Shown piece after piece: positions 1 through 6,659 of a stretch of 7,250 nucleotides of DNA. The stretch is from assembly GCA_002424305.1 (NCBI GenBank), contig DIQZ01000047.1:1-7250 (forward strand), written 5' to 3'. The DNA is from Firmicutes bacterium UBA5449. GTDB taxonomy: Bacteria; Bacillota; SHA-98; UBA4971. Below the pieces are notes generated by a model. The model had not been told where the DNA came from. It saw nothing but the letters and a program-made list of their open reading frames with translations, and ran no database searches. The translations under genes and the position numbers were made by a program. Numbering within the stretch: the first letter of the stretch is position 1; the number at the start of each line of letters is the position of its first letter.

Positions 1-1
1 C

Positions 2-322
2 CTACTCGGTTAGTGGCCACTCAGGGTCAATATCGCCTTCCCAATCCTTAACATAGTAATTCTGTTTAACCCCTAGACGATATTTCAAGTCCGTCAATAC
101 CCTGAAAAGCGGTACTTTTGTTGGATTGGTTATGCCATGTAAGGGGCTATCGCGCTCAAAAATCAAAGCAGCGAAATCCAAATACTTCACGTCGTTTAAG
201 TAATGCAGATAAGCACGTCTCAGAAAATCAACATGAGACTGAGGCCACTCAGTCAAATCATACTCAATCCCTGTTCTTGTCTTATATATCAATCTTTCTT
301 TGCCTCCCAAGTAAGGCGCCAA
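2..322 (-). CDS. Unrecognised 106-residue protein, third gene of the helicase-HIT unit
   Basis: I do not recognise this protein. It is small, apparently soluble, rich in aromatic and charged residues, and has no signal peptide or membrane segment. The motif EWP occurs near both ends (about residues 25-27 and 101-103). The middle (about 30-90) looks helical, with patterns such as RRAYLHYLNDVKYLDFAAL and VLTDLKYRLGV. The start is TTG at 322, two bases after the HIT gene stop. It is supported by a GAGGGG ribosome binding site (bases 336-331 on the minus strand, 8-base spacer) lying inside the end of the HIT gene, and no ATG or GTG is available in frame between it and the preceding in-frame stop. 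A second TTG, codon 5, is possible. The stop is TAG at 4-2. The tight coupling means it is very probably co-transcribed with the HIT protein and the PLD-helicase, so I infer a role in the same process, perhaps as a specificity or regulatory subunit. That role is a guess. Confidence 0.75.
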   Translation of the reverse strand: MAPYLGGKERLIYKTRTGIEYDLTEWPQSHVDFLRRAYLHYLNDVKYLDFAALIFERDSPLHGITNPTKVPLFRVLTDLKYRLGVKQNYYVKDWEGDIDPEWPLTE

Positions 323-336
323 GCCTATTGCCCCTC
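323..336 (-). promoter_or_regulatory. Ribosome binding site and spacer deciding the TTG start of the 106-residue gene
   Basis: Read on the minus strand, GAGGGG (336-331) is followed by an 8-base spacer and then TTG at 322. The site lies within the last codons and stop of the HIT gene, which suggests translational coupling. It supports a real gene with a non-ATG start. Confidence 0.5.
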
Positions 337-735
337 TCCTTCAGCCGCATAAGGAACCAGGCTCTTCTTGATGCGGCGAATACCGCCACGTGGATCAGGC
401 ACGTCTCCCAAATATCGCGGGATTACGTGAACATGCAAATGAAATATGGTTTGCCCGGCAGCTGATCCTATATTCACCCCTACGTTATAGCCGTCTGGAT
501 GATATGCGTCGTCCAGCTTCTTCTTGACTTCGATGAGTAGACGGGTAATTGCATCTTTCTCATCTAAAGTGGCATCAAAATAGGTCTCTACATGCCGCCT
601 CGGCACTATGAGGACATGCCCTTGATTCACCGGATATCTATCAAAAAAAGCTAGGGCTAAGTTGTTCTCGACAAGTATTTCATCTCTCGGTATGTTGCAG
701 AATACGCACTCGGACAACTTTCTCATCCTTTTCAT
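325..735 (-). CDS. HIT-family nucleotide hydrolase/transferase
   Basis: This is a histidine triad protein, a family that hydrolyses or transfers nucleoside monophosphates from substrates such as dinucleoside polyphosphates and adenylylated compounds. The triad HLHVH followed by IPR is present (about residues 99-106 counted from the ATG at 735), preceded by the usual NVGVNIG and AGQ pattern. An N-terminal CVFC pair resembles the zinc-binding CxxC of many HIT proteins. The segment VNQGHVLIVPRRHV and the late DPRGGIRR are typical of the family. With the ATG at 735 the protein has 136 residues, a normal length, and starts one base after the helicase stop (TGAGATG). No start has a strong ribosome site. 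Alternatives are TTG at 768 (147 residues, overlapping the helicase gene by 32 bases), ATG at 726, or TTG at 717, which has an AGGA 8-9 bases upstream and would begin just before the CxxC. The family is certain; the substrate and the exact start are not. Confidence 0.93.
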   Translation of the reverse strand: MKRMRKLSECVFCNIPRDEILVENNLALAFFDRYPVNQGHVLIVPRRHVETYFDATLDEKDAITRLLIEVKKKLDDAYHPDGYNVGVNIGSAAGQTIFHLHVHVIPRYLGDVPDPRGGIRRIKKSLVPYAAEGEGQ

Positions 736-736
736 C

Positions 737-3097
737 TCAATTTTTGAATCTACGTCGGAAGTAGTCAATCCTGCGGAATTCCAGAATATCTCGTAAGTGG
801 GCTGCCAGCCGTGGCGACATGAATTGCTCGATTTCTCGGTCTAAGTACATAGTCTGATTTATCTCATCATAGTGAAAGAAGCGCCCATTCGATAAGTATT
901 TCACAGGGTTTTTCTTGGCTAGACTACCAAACTGTTCAACTCCCCAGGTTCTCCAATTTCGATGGCTACGATCTCCCAAATCTTTTTGATGCATCGGGTA
1001 ATCACGGTAGAATTCCATCATGCATTGTGCAATTTCCTGGAGCTCTACTCTTGATACGATAGTATCTTCACGCAGGAAGGTCTTAATAGTAGGAATCTTG
1101 TAAGCCTTAGTCAAACGGGTCTGCTCAATCTCAATGAGAAAATCCTCTGCCGGAGTCCCTAGCCAGCCTTCTTCTTCCGGCTCGAGATCCCCCACAGACT
1201 CCAGGAACCTGAGCCATCCGTCCTTAACATATTCTCTAAAGGGTATGTCGCTACCTTTATATACATCTACTCGATTAGGCCTTCTCCCGAGAGACTGTTT
1301 TATTCGCCAGTATGTATCCCTCATCCTGATTGGTAGGGGATCACGAGCAGCGAGTTCTTCAAACAGGTCAATGATACGAAGATCGAAGTTGACTATGCAG
1401 CCTTCAGGGAACTCGTGGTCTTCCACCCGACGAAGGCCGGGAGGCTGGGCAGTCCATGGGTTTTCACCTGCAAGGAGAAGGGGTATGTAGTGCGCTCTTT
1501 TGTAGTTGCCGATAAAGTCAATCACAGTAAGATACTCTTTGTCCAGGTATTTACGAAGACCTCTCCCCAACTGCTGCAGAAATATCACATATGATTCTGT
1601 GGGTCTGAGAAACATGACCGTATCAAGAGAAGGGATATCAACACCTTCATTGAATATGTCTACCGCAAAAACGACCTTAATTTCGCCTTGCTCCAGCGCT
1701 TCAATTGCTTCGTGCCTATCCATTGCGTGGTCATTTCCGGGCAAACCACTGTGAACTGCAGCTGCTGCCACTCCGTTAGCGGTAAAGTACTCAGCCATGT
1801 ACTCAGCATGCTTGATGGATACACAAAACCCCAACGTGCGTTCCCCGGCCAATCTGCGATACTGTCCTATGATCAAGTCCGCTCTTTCTTTATAGGACAA
1901 CTGACGTTCCAAGTCTTCAACTACATAGCGTCCGTTTGCTACTTCTATACGGTCGTAATCAGTAGGATCATAGACAGCGTAATATCGAAATGGCACCAGC
2001 AAATCTCTTTCAATTGATTGCTTCAGTGAAATCTCATATATGACATTATCATCACAAAGAGAGAAAATGTCCTGGTTGTCCATGCGAAAAGGCGTAGCAG
2101 TCAGACCAAGGAGAAAATCGGGCTCGAAGTAGTCTATTACCTTTCGATAGCTTTCAGCGGCCGCATGATGAAATTCATCCACAATTATGTAATTGAAATA
2201 GTCCGGGGGAAGTGCTTCCAAATGCTCGCTTCGACTCAGCGTCTGTACAGTACTGAAATAAACATCTGCTCCTTCATCTTTCTGTGTCCCGGTATAAAAA
2301 CCTAACCTGCAGTGAGGTCTCAACTGATGGAAAACATCATATGCCTGATTTACTATTTCGTCGCGGTGGGCTATGAAAAGCACCCGCTTGAACGGCAAAG
2401 CATCAAATGCTGCCAGGTGTGTCTTACCTACACCGGTCGCTGCTACTACTATTCCCTTATCCACTCCTTCGGTGCGGGCTTGCTTCAAATAGTAGAGTGC
2501 CTCAATCTGAGCCCCGCGGGGTTCAGGCTTCGTTGTCGGCACCAATAATGCTGACTTTTCTTCTGATCGAGCAAAGGCAGGCTTTTTCCAACGCAAGGCA
2601 TAATCCTTGAGCACTTCCGGTGTTACCGGCTGTGAGCAATAATAAAATAATTCATCAAAAGTATTTGAAAAGCGTAGGTAATCATTGGGATGCTCACTCT
2701 TCGAAAAACGATAGTTCCACTCCACTCCTGTGGTTAATGCAGATAAAGACAGATTAGACGACCCGACGAATACTTCGCCTTCGTCTCCGCAATCGAATAT
2801 GTAGGACTTTGGGTGAAACGCTCTTATCGATTCGTTATAGACACGAATATCGATAGCGGATCCCAATTTATCATACAAGTAATATATCGCGGACGGCTCA
2901 GTAACAGATAGATAGAGACCGGTTAAGAGCTGAATAGAAACCCCTCTGTCTGCTGCCCGCTTAAGCTGAGGTACAAGCAGTTTTACTCCTGACTCCATGA
3001 CAAATGCCACAATAAACCGTATTCTGTCAGCGCGCCCGATAGCGTCTTCTAAATACGGCTGCAAGTAATCGTTTCTACCGGTTGTGACACTGGTCAC
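737..3097 (-). CDS. PLD (HKD) nuclease-like domain fused to superfamily 2 helicase
   Basis: Predicted DNA or RNA helicase/translocase with an attached nuclease-like domain, 786 residues, cytoplasmic. Residues about 1-160 form a phospholipase D-like domain with one HKD motif: His95, Lys97 and Asp102, followed by GSSNLS at 112-117. Single-HKD enzymes usually dimerise to form one active site. The helicase core, of the ResIII/DEAD-like type, spans about 190-540: ATGVGKT (Walker A, 220-226), IAHRDEIVNQA (motif Ia, 242-252), DEFH (motif II, 307-310), TATP (motif III, 333-336), NEGVDIP (motif V, 483-489) and QQLGRGLRK (motif VI, 508-516). All look intact. Residues about 560-786 form a further domain with KAYKIPT (664-670) and KNPVKYLS (729-736). 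I have seen similar tails on PLD-helicases but cannot assign a function. The GTG start at 3097 has GAGGTG six bases upstream. It leads the unit with the HIT and 106-residue genes. A role in defence or nucleic-acid repair is inferred. Confidence 0.93.
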   Translation of the reverse strand: MTSVTTGRNDYLQPYLEDAIGRADRIRFIVAFVMESGVKLLVPQLKRAADRGVSIQLLTGLYLSVTEPSAIYYLYDKLGSAIDIRVYNESIRAFHPKSYIFDCGDEGEVFVGSSNLSLSALTTGVEWNYRFSKSEHPNDYLRFSNTFDELFYYCSQPVTPEVLKDYALRWKKPAFARSEEKSALLVPTTKPEPRGAQIEALYYLKQARTEGVDKGIVVAATGVGKTHLAAFDALPFKRVLFIAHRDEIVNQAYDVFHQLRPHCRLGFYTGTQKDEGADVYFSTVQTLSRSEHLEALPPDYFNYIIVDEFHHAAAESYRKVIDYFEPDFLLGLTATPFRMDNQDIFSLCDDNVIYEISLKQSIERDLLVPFRYYAVYDPTDYDRIEVANGRYVVEDLERQLSYKERADLIIGQYRRLAGERTLGFCVSIKHAEYMAEYFTANGVAAAAVHSGLPGNDHAMDRHEAIEALEQGEIKVVFAVDIFNEGVDIPSLDTVMFLRPTESYVIFLQQLGRGLRKYLDKEYLTVIDFIGNYKRAHYIPLLLAGENPWTAQPPGLRRVEDHEFPEGCIVNFDLRIIDLFEELAARDPLPIRMRDTYWRIKQSLGRRPNRVDVYKGSDIPFREYVKDGWLRFLESVGDLEPEEEGWLGTPAEDFLIEIEQTRLTKAYKIPTIKTFLREDTIVSRVELQEIAQCMMEFYRDYPMHQKDLGDRSHRNWRTWGVEQFGSLAKKNPVKYLSNGRFFHYDEINQTMYLDREIEQFMSPRLAAHLRDILEFRRIDYFRRRFKN

Positions 3098-3194
3098 TAC
3101 CTACACCTCACAGCATGTCTCATTCCAATGGAGCAACACTTCCGTATTACGATCCAGCAGTAAAGTGCTAACACCTTATTCCTATGTTGGTATT

Positions 3195-3216
3195 CCCTCC
3201 CATACCCCCAAATCCC
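3195..3216 (-). other. Canonical G-quadruplex motif
   Basis: The plus strand has four C-tracts: 3195-3197, 3199-3201, 3205-3209 and 3214-3216. On the minus strand this reads as four G-runs of 3 or more with loops of 4, 3 and 1 bases, which satisfies the standard intramolecular quadruplex pattern. It lies about 100 bases upstream of the helicase start, on the non-template strand for that gene. If transcription starts further upstream, the leader RNA would carry the same G-runs. Folding is not shown by sequence alone. Confidence 0.5.
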
Positions 3217-3390
3217 TTCATCAGCGACATTCTTCGATTCCACTCCAGGAAATGTGGCAAAGACCACCGCACTTACACACCCACTATGCGGCAGCTACCA
3301 CAACACAACTATCAGGAAATTTATATCGCATTTACTGGAGGAAATAGAATAATTTCGTAGAACCATATTCAGTAGCAACCCCAATCCAAA

Positions 3391-3400
3391 AGAGGAGGAG
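3391..3400 (+). promoter_or_regulatory. Strong ribosome binding site of the solute-binding protein gene
   Basis: AGAGGAGGAG ends six bases before the ATG at 3407. A second ATG at 3403 is out of frame with the protein, and the spacing and signal-peptide reading favour 3407. The near-perfect Shine-Dalgarno sequence fits high expression of a binding protein. Confidence 0.8.
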
Positions 3401-3406
3401 ACATGT

Positions 3407-4699
3407 ATGACTGCTAAGTCCAAGTTCTCTAGGTTATCCGTGGTTTTGGGTGTGGTCTTACTTATTATGACGATGACGGTAGGTATAGCTTCAGGCGCAA
3501 CTACTCTTGAAGTATGGATGATGGAAACCGGCAACCCCGACGGTGCAAAGGCTTTCTTTAATGCAGTGAATACAGAGTTTGAAGCTGCTCATCCCGGCGT
3601 AAAAGTCAATCTAAGCTGGATCCCTTGGCTCGGAGCACAACAGAAGTTCCTAACATCGATTACCGGGGGAATCGCTCCCGACGTGGCGGAACTCGGAACA
3701 ACGTGGACACCGGACTACGCTTACATGGGTGCGCTCGAGGACGTAACTGAACGCATCAATGCCTTAGGTTATGCCTCTGAATTTGTCCCTGCACTCGTAG
3801 AAAGTGCGACTTTAGACGGCAAACTCTACGGCCTGCCTTGGTATGCAGGAAACAGATGTATGATTTACCGCAAAGACTGGCTCGAAGAAGAAGGAATCAA
3901 AGAATTTCCCAAGACGTGGAATGAATTCATAGAGGTAACCAAGAAACTCACGAAGGACCTCGACGGTGACGGCAAGCCTGATCGGTTCGGGTTCTCGGTA
4001 AACGGCGGCTCTCAGCACGAGTTCATGCCACTTATATGGATGAATGGCGTAGAAATAGCGATACAGACTGATAAGGGCTGGAAATCCAATGTGGATAGCC
4101 CGGAGGCAATTGAAGCCATTAGACTCTTCGCAGATCTTTATCTCAAGCACAAGGTGAGCCCTGAAGGCTCAGTCACCTGGAGCGTACTCAATAGCCGTAA
4201 GGCATTCACCACAGAGACTCTTGGGATAGTTATTGACCTCCCCTTACTGGTAGACAGATTCCAGAACGACAACCCCAATCTTAAGGGGAAAATCGGCGTC
4301 GCCCCGATTCCTGCTGTTAAGCAGACTGCAAGCTTCACAGGCGGAAGTAACGTAGTAATGTTCTCTCAGTCAAAGAAAAAAGATCTTGCTTGGGATTACA
4401 TGAGGCTCTTACTCGAGCCCAAGCACCAGTTGGCATGGGCCGATCTTGTTAAGTTCTTCCCTGCGAGAACATCCATACTTAAGGATCCGTCTATCGCCAA
4501 TGACCCGGTGCTGTCTGTCTACGCTGATAACCTGAAATACGGACGCACATACCCTGCGATTCATCAGTGGGGTCAAGTCGAAAACACCAAGATCCTCATT
4601 ACTGCGATGCAAGAAATCTTGCTGGAGAAGAAGACTGTTGAGCAATCCATGACAGACCTTGCAAAAGCCATGAACCTTCTATTCGGATATCAAGAGTAG
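3407..4699 (+). CDS. Sugar ABC transporter substrate-binding protein (family 1, UgpB/MalE-like)
   Basis: Extracytoplasmic binding protein of a CUT1-type importer; it captures a sugar or related solute and delivers it to the two permeases encoded downstream. The 430-residue length is normal. Residues 1-30 are a Sec signal peptide: Lys/Arg start, hydrophobic core about 10-27, and a signal peptidase I-like site at ASG/A (28-31). There is no lipobox cysteine. The mature start TTLEVWMM is typical of the family, as are TWNEFIEVTKKL (170-181) and the GLPWYAGNRCMIYRKDWLEEEGI stretch (142-164). A calcium-loop-like DLDGDGKPD lies at 184-192, as in many sugar-binding proteins. Trp residues suited to stacking on sugars occur at 71, 74, 100 and 145. 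First gene of the operon; the next gene starts 18 bases after its stop. The substrate cannot be read from sequence; oligosaccharides or glycerol-3-phosphate-like compounds are possible. Confidence 0.95.
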   Translation: MTAKSKFSRLSVVLGVVLLIMTMTVGIASGATTLEVWMMETGNPDGAKAFFNAVNTEFEAAHPGVKVNLSWIPWLGAQQKFLTSITGGIAPDVAELGTTWTPDYAYMGALEDVTERINALGYASEFVPALVESATLDGKLYGLPWYAGNRCMIYRKDWLEEEGIKEFPKTWNEFIEVTKKLTKDLDGDGKPDRFGFSVNGGSQHEFMPLIWMNGVEIAIQTDKGWKSNVDSPEAIEAIRLFADLYLKHKVSPEGSVTWSVLNSRKAFTTETLGIVIDLPLLVDRFQNDNPNLKGKIGVAPIPAVKQTASFTGGSNVVMFSQSKKKDLAWDYMRLLLEPKHQLAWADLVKFFPARTSILKDPSIANDPVLSVYADNLKYGRTYPAIHQWGQVENTKILITAMQEILLEKKTVEQSMTDLAKAMNLLFGYQE

Positions 4700-4717
4700 G
4701 AGTTAAGCATCTGTACA

Positions 4718-5680
4718 ATGCAAAAACAAGTTGACAGATTACATAAGAATGCGGGACGGGCTTGGACCCGTCCCGCATCAAGGTCGCTTCTACGCGAAAT
4801 AAAGAAGAACGGGATCGCCTACCTATTCATTCTGCCGGCAATGGTAGGGATATTCGCTGTTATCCTGGTACCTCTGGTGCAAGCTATAGTAATTAGCTTT
4901 AAACGCTATTACATCCTGGATATCCTCCGCGAAGACCCACCTTTTGTCGGACTGGCAAATTACGCAGCCATCCTGTCAGATCCGCAGTTTTGGTACTCGC
5001 TCAAGATTACTATTTGGTTCACATTCGCATGCGTTGCTCTTACCATGCTTTTTGGACTACTTATAGCCATCCTTCTTGACCAGGACTTCCCAGGAAATAA
5101 CATAGTAGCAGTCTCCGTTCTTGTGCCCTGGGTAATCCCGAGAGTCGCCTCGTCTATCCTGTGGAAGTGGATATACGATGACCAATTCGGGATCTTAAAC
5201 TACATACTATCGAAAATCGGCCTAAAATCCTTTGCCAGCTTCCCGTGGCTCGCCAGAGCCGGATCTGCTTTTTGGGCAGTAATCATAGTAGTGGTGTGGC
5301 AGAGTGTCCCATTTGTCGCAGTCAGTCTACTCGCCGGTTTGAAAACAATCCCGAACGAGGTATACGAGGCTGCTGAGATTGACGGGGCAGGGTTCTGGCA
5401 AAAAACAACTCTTATCAGCATCCCAATGCTTCGCAACCTTATTACAATCCTTATCGTCATGTCAACAATATGGGATTTCAAAGTATTTGACCAGATGTTC
5501 GTTATGACTGAGGGAGGCCCTGCAGGCAGCACAATGGTGCTGGGAATCTATACATGGATGATGGCGTTCGGAAGGCTTCAGATGGGTCTTGCCTCTGCGC
5601 TGGCCATGATCATGTTTGTGCTGGTTATGATTGTAACCGCTATTTACCTCAAGCTTTTGATGCGGGAGGAGACATTATAG
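4718..5680 (+). CDS. Sugar ABC transporter permease, MalF/UgpA type
   Basis: Inner-membrane subunit of the importer; it pairs with the permease encoded next to form the translocation pore. The 320-residue protein has about six membrane segments (roughly 34-61, 93-120, 129-151, 184-207, 240-260, 288-314). The cytoplasmic EAA loop that docks the ATPase is present: EAAEIDGAGFWQ at 217-228, followed by ISIP. The stretch TEGGPAGST (264-272) is typical of this permease type. The ATG at 4718 is the only usable start upstream of the first membrane segment, but its GGAG site (4699-4702) is 15 bases away, so initiation may be weak. A perfect 12-bp hairpin covers codons about 11-21, just after the start. 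The hydrophilic N-terminus (1-33) is therefore partly dictated by the hairpin sequence. The stop overlaps the next gene's start by one base (TAGTG). Confidence 0.95.
   Translation: MQKQVDRLHKNAGRAWTRPASRSLLREIKKNGIAYLFILPAMVGIFAVILVPLVQAIVISFKRYYILDILREDPPFVGLANYAAILSDPQFWYSLKITIWFTFACVALTMLFGLLIAILLDQDFPGNNIVAVSVLVPWVIPRVASSILWKWIYDDQFGILNYILSKIGLKSFASFPWLARAGSAFWAVIIVVVWQSVPFVAVSLLAGLKTIPNEVYEAAEIDGAGFWQKTTLISIPMLRNLITILIVMSTIWDFKVFDQMFVMTEGGPAGSTMVLGIYTWMMAFGRLQMGLASALAMIMFVLVMIVTAIYLKLLMREETL
4749..4778 (+). promoter_or_regulatory. Perfect 12-bp hairpin in the start of the first permease gene
   Basis: The arms ATGCGGGACGGG (4749-4760) and CCCGTCCCGCAT (4767-4778) are perfect inverted complements with a 6-base loop, CTTGGA. 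Nine of the 12 pairs are G:C. No T-run follows, so it is not a standard intrinsic terminator. It begins 50 bases after the binding-protein stop and 31 bases after the permease ATG. The position suits a structure that blocks 3' decay of the binding-protein message or slows permease translation, as known for hairpins between binding-protein and permease genes. That role is inferred. Confidence 0.7.
5665..5670 (+). promoter_or_regulatory. Ribosome binding site fixing the GTG start of the second permease
   Basis: GGAGGA followed by a 9-base spacer leads to GTG at 5680, which overlaps the last base of the preceding TAG stop. This site selects the GTG start over the ATG at 5554 in the same frame, which would add 42 residues of non-permease-like sequence read through the upstream gene. 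Confidence 0.8.
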
Positions 5681-6528
5681 TGAGAAATCCAAGGTCAGGA
5701 CACAGAGCGTTACTTAAGTATGCAGTAATCTATGTAGCTGCTGCAGCAGTAATGTTCATATCGCTGTTTCCGTTCCTTTGGATGATATCTACATCTTTCA
5801 AACCCACCAGTGAAACCTTTACTCGAATACCAAGACTCATACCGAAAAACCCTACACTGGACAACTATAGAATGGTACTCGGGGAGACTATGATTCCAAA
5901 GTATTTCTTAAATAGCTTGTATGTGGCAATCCTGACTACTGCCCTCTCAATAATCGTTGCCTCACTCGGAGCATACGGCTTCTCACGGTTCAGATTTCCA
6001 GGGCGTTCTCCTGCTCTCATCATGATCCTCGGCGTTCAAATGTTTCCGTCGCAGGTCATTATTATCCCGTTATTCATCGTTATGAAAAACCTAGCACTCC
6101 TAAATACCCATAAGTCGCTTCTTGTTAGCTACACAACGTTTACACTACCACTCACCGTATGGATGTTGAAAGGCTTTTTCGATGAAATTCCGCGTGAACT
6201 GGAAGAAGCAGCGCTTATCGACGGATGCTCTAAACTAGGTGCTTTCACTAAGATAGTATTACCCCTCTCACTACAGGGAATCGTAGCATCTGCAATCTTT
6301 GCATTCATAGGCGCATGGAATGAGTTTATGTTCGCTATGACGTTCATAAACCTCGAGGAACTCAAAACCATGCCTGTTGGTCTCACATCTTTCTTCGGTA
6401 GGTTCACTGTAGAATGGAACCCGCTCATGGCAGCATCTGTGCTATTTACAATCCCATCCTTGGTCTTCTTTGCGCTGGTCCAGCGCAACCTCGCCAGAGG
6501 GCTTGTAGCAGGTGCAGTTAAAGGATAG
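5680..6528 (+). CDS. Sugar ABC transporter permease, MalG/UgpE type
   Basis: Second inner-membrane subunit of the importer. From the GTG at 5680 the protein has 282 residues, usual for MalG-type permeases. The frame is open further upstream to an ATG at 5554, but that extension overlaps the previous gene, is Cys-rich and unlike a permease, and lacks the good ribosome site seen at 5665-5670. About six membrane segments are visible (roughly 13-37, 77-99, 112-135, 145-166, 197-217, 249-269). The EAA loop is EEAALIDGCSKLGAF at 175-189, followed by IVLPLS. Other family marks are PFLWMISTSFKP (31-42), LGAYGFSRFRFPGR (96-109), the GAWNEF region (211-216) and the C-terminal QRNLARGLVAGAVKG. The gene overlaps the upstream permease by one base, so translation is probably coupled. 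No ATPase gene follows; the next gene is on the opposite strand. Confidence 0.95.
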   Translation: MRNPRSGHRALLKYAVIYVAAAAVMFISLFPFLWMISTSFKPTSETFTRIPRLIPKNPTLDNYRMVLGETMIPKYFLNSLYVAILTTALSIIVASLGAYGFSRFRFPGRSPALIMILGVQMFPSQVIIIPLFIVMKNLALLNTHKSLLVSYTTFTLPLTVWMLKGFFDEIPRELEEAALIDGCSKLGAFTKIVLPLSLQGIVASAIFAFIGAWNEFMFAMTFINLEELKTMPVGLTSFFGRFTVEWNPLMAASVLFTIPSLVFFALVQRNLARGLVAGAVKG

Positions 6529-6659
6529 GTGAATAGGGTGAAAAGTGAAAAGCCCACCATGGGAAGCAGGACGTACTGCATCTCCCCTGGCAGGCCATCT
6601 AGAACTTTCACATTGGTATGTATCTCGTATCTGCGCCGCGAAACTTCACGTGAGACAGA
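6529..6659. other. Convergent gap between transporter operon and phosphodiesterase gene
   Basis: These 131 bases separate two genes that face each other. I see no hairpin followed by a T-run on either strand; the best short dyads are CCCA/TGGG near 6554-6564 and a TCACGTGA palindrome at 6646-6653, both too weak for a terminator call. Reading frames exist on both strands but show no family resemblance. Confidence 0.4.

Larger units (their letters stand above)
3098..3406. promoter_or_regulatory. Divergent intergenic region between helicase unit and transporter operon
   Basis: These 309 bases separate two divergent operons and should carry both promoters. I see no convincing gene here; the short reading frames present lack family resemblance. 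For the transporter, the best -10 candidate is TAGAAT at 3345-3350, but no good -35 lies at the correct distance. For the helicase unit, a weak pair is TTAGCA (3171-3166, minus strand), 16 bases, then TAATAC (3149-3144). Neither is strong, so I give no separate promoter calls. I did not find a clear operator palindrome. A G-quadruplex motif lies at 3195-3216. The region ends with a strong ribosome binding site for the binding-protein gene. Confidence 0.6.

Noticed and set aside
15..252. Ten-base direct repeat GGCCACTCAG at 15-24 and 243-252
   Set aside because: Both copies encode the same EWP residues at either end of the small protein; too short to call an attachment site or repeat element.
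1134..2610. Several plus-strand reading frames opposite the helicase gene
   Set aside because: They are antisense to intact helicase motifs and show no family resemblance or ribosome binding sites.
4152..4177. Imperfect inverted repeat within the binding-protein gene (AGGTGAGCC and GGCTCAGTCACCT)
   Set aside because: The stem needs a 4-base bulge on one arm, lies mid-gene with no T-run, and is readily explained by chance in coding sequence.
5554..5679. N-terminal extension of the second permease from an ATG at 5554
   Set aside because: It overlaps the end of the first permease, is Cys-rich and unlike any permease N-terminus, and the GTG at 5680 has a well-placed GGAGGA site and gives the family's usual length.
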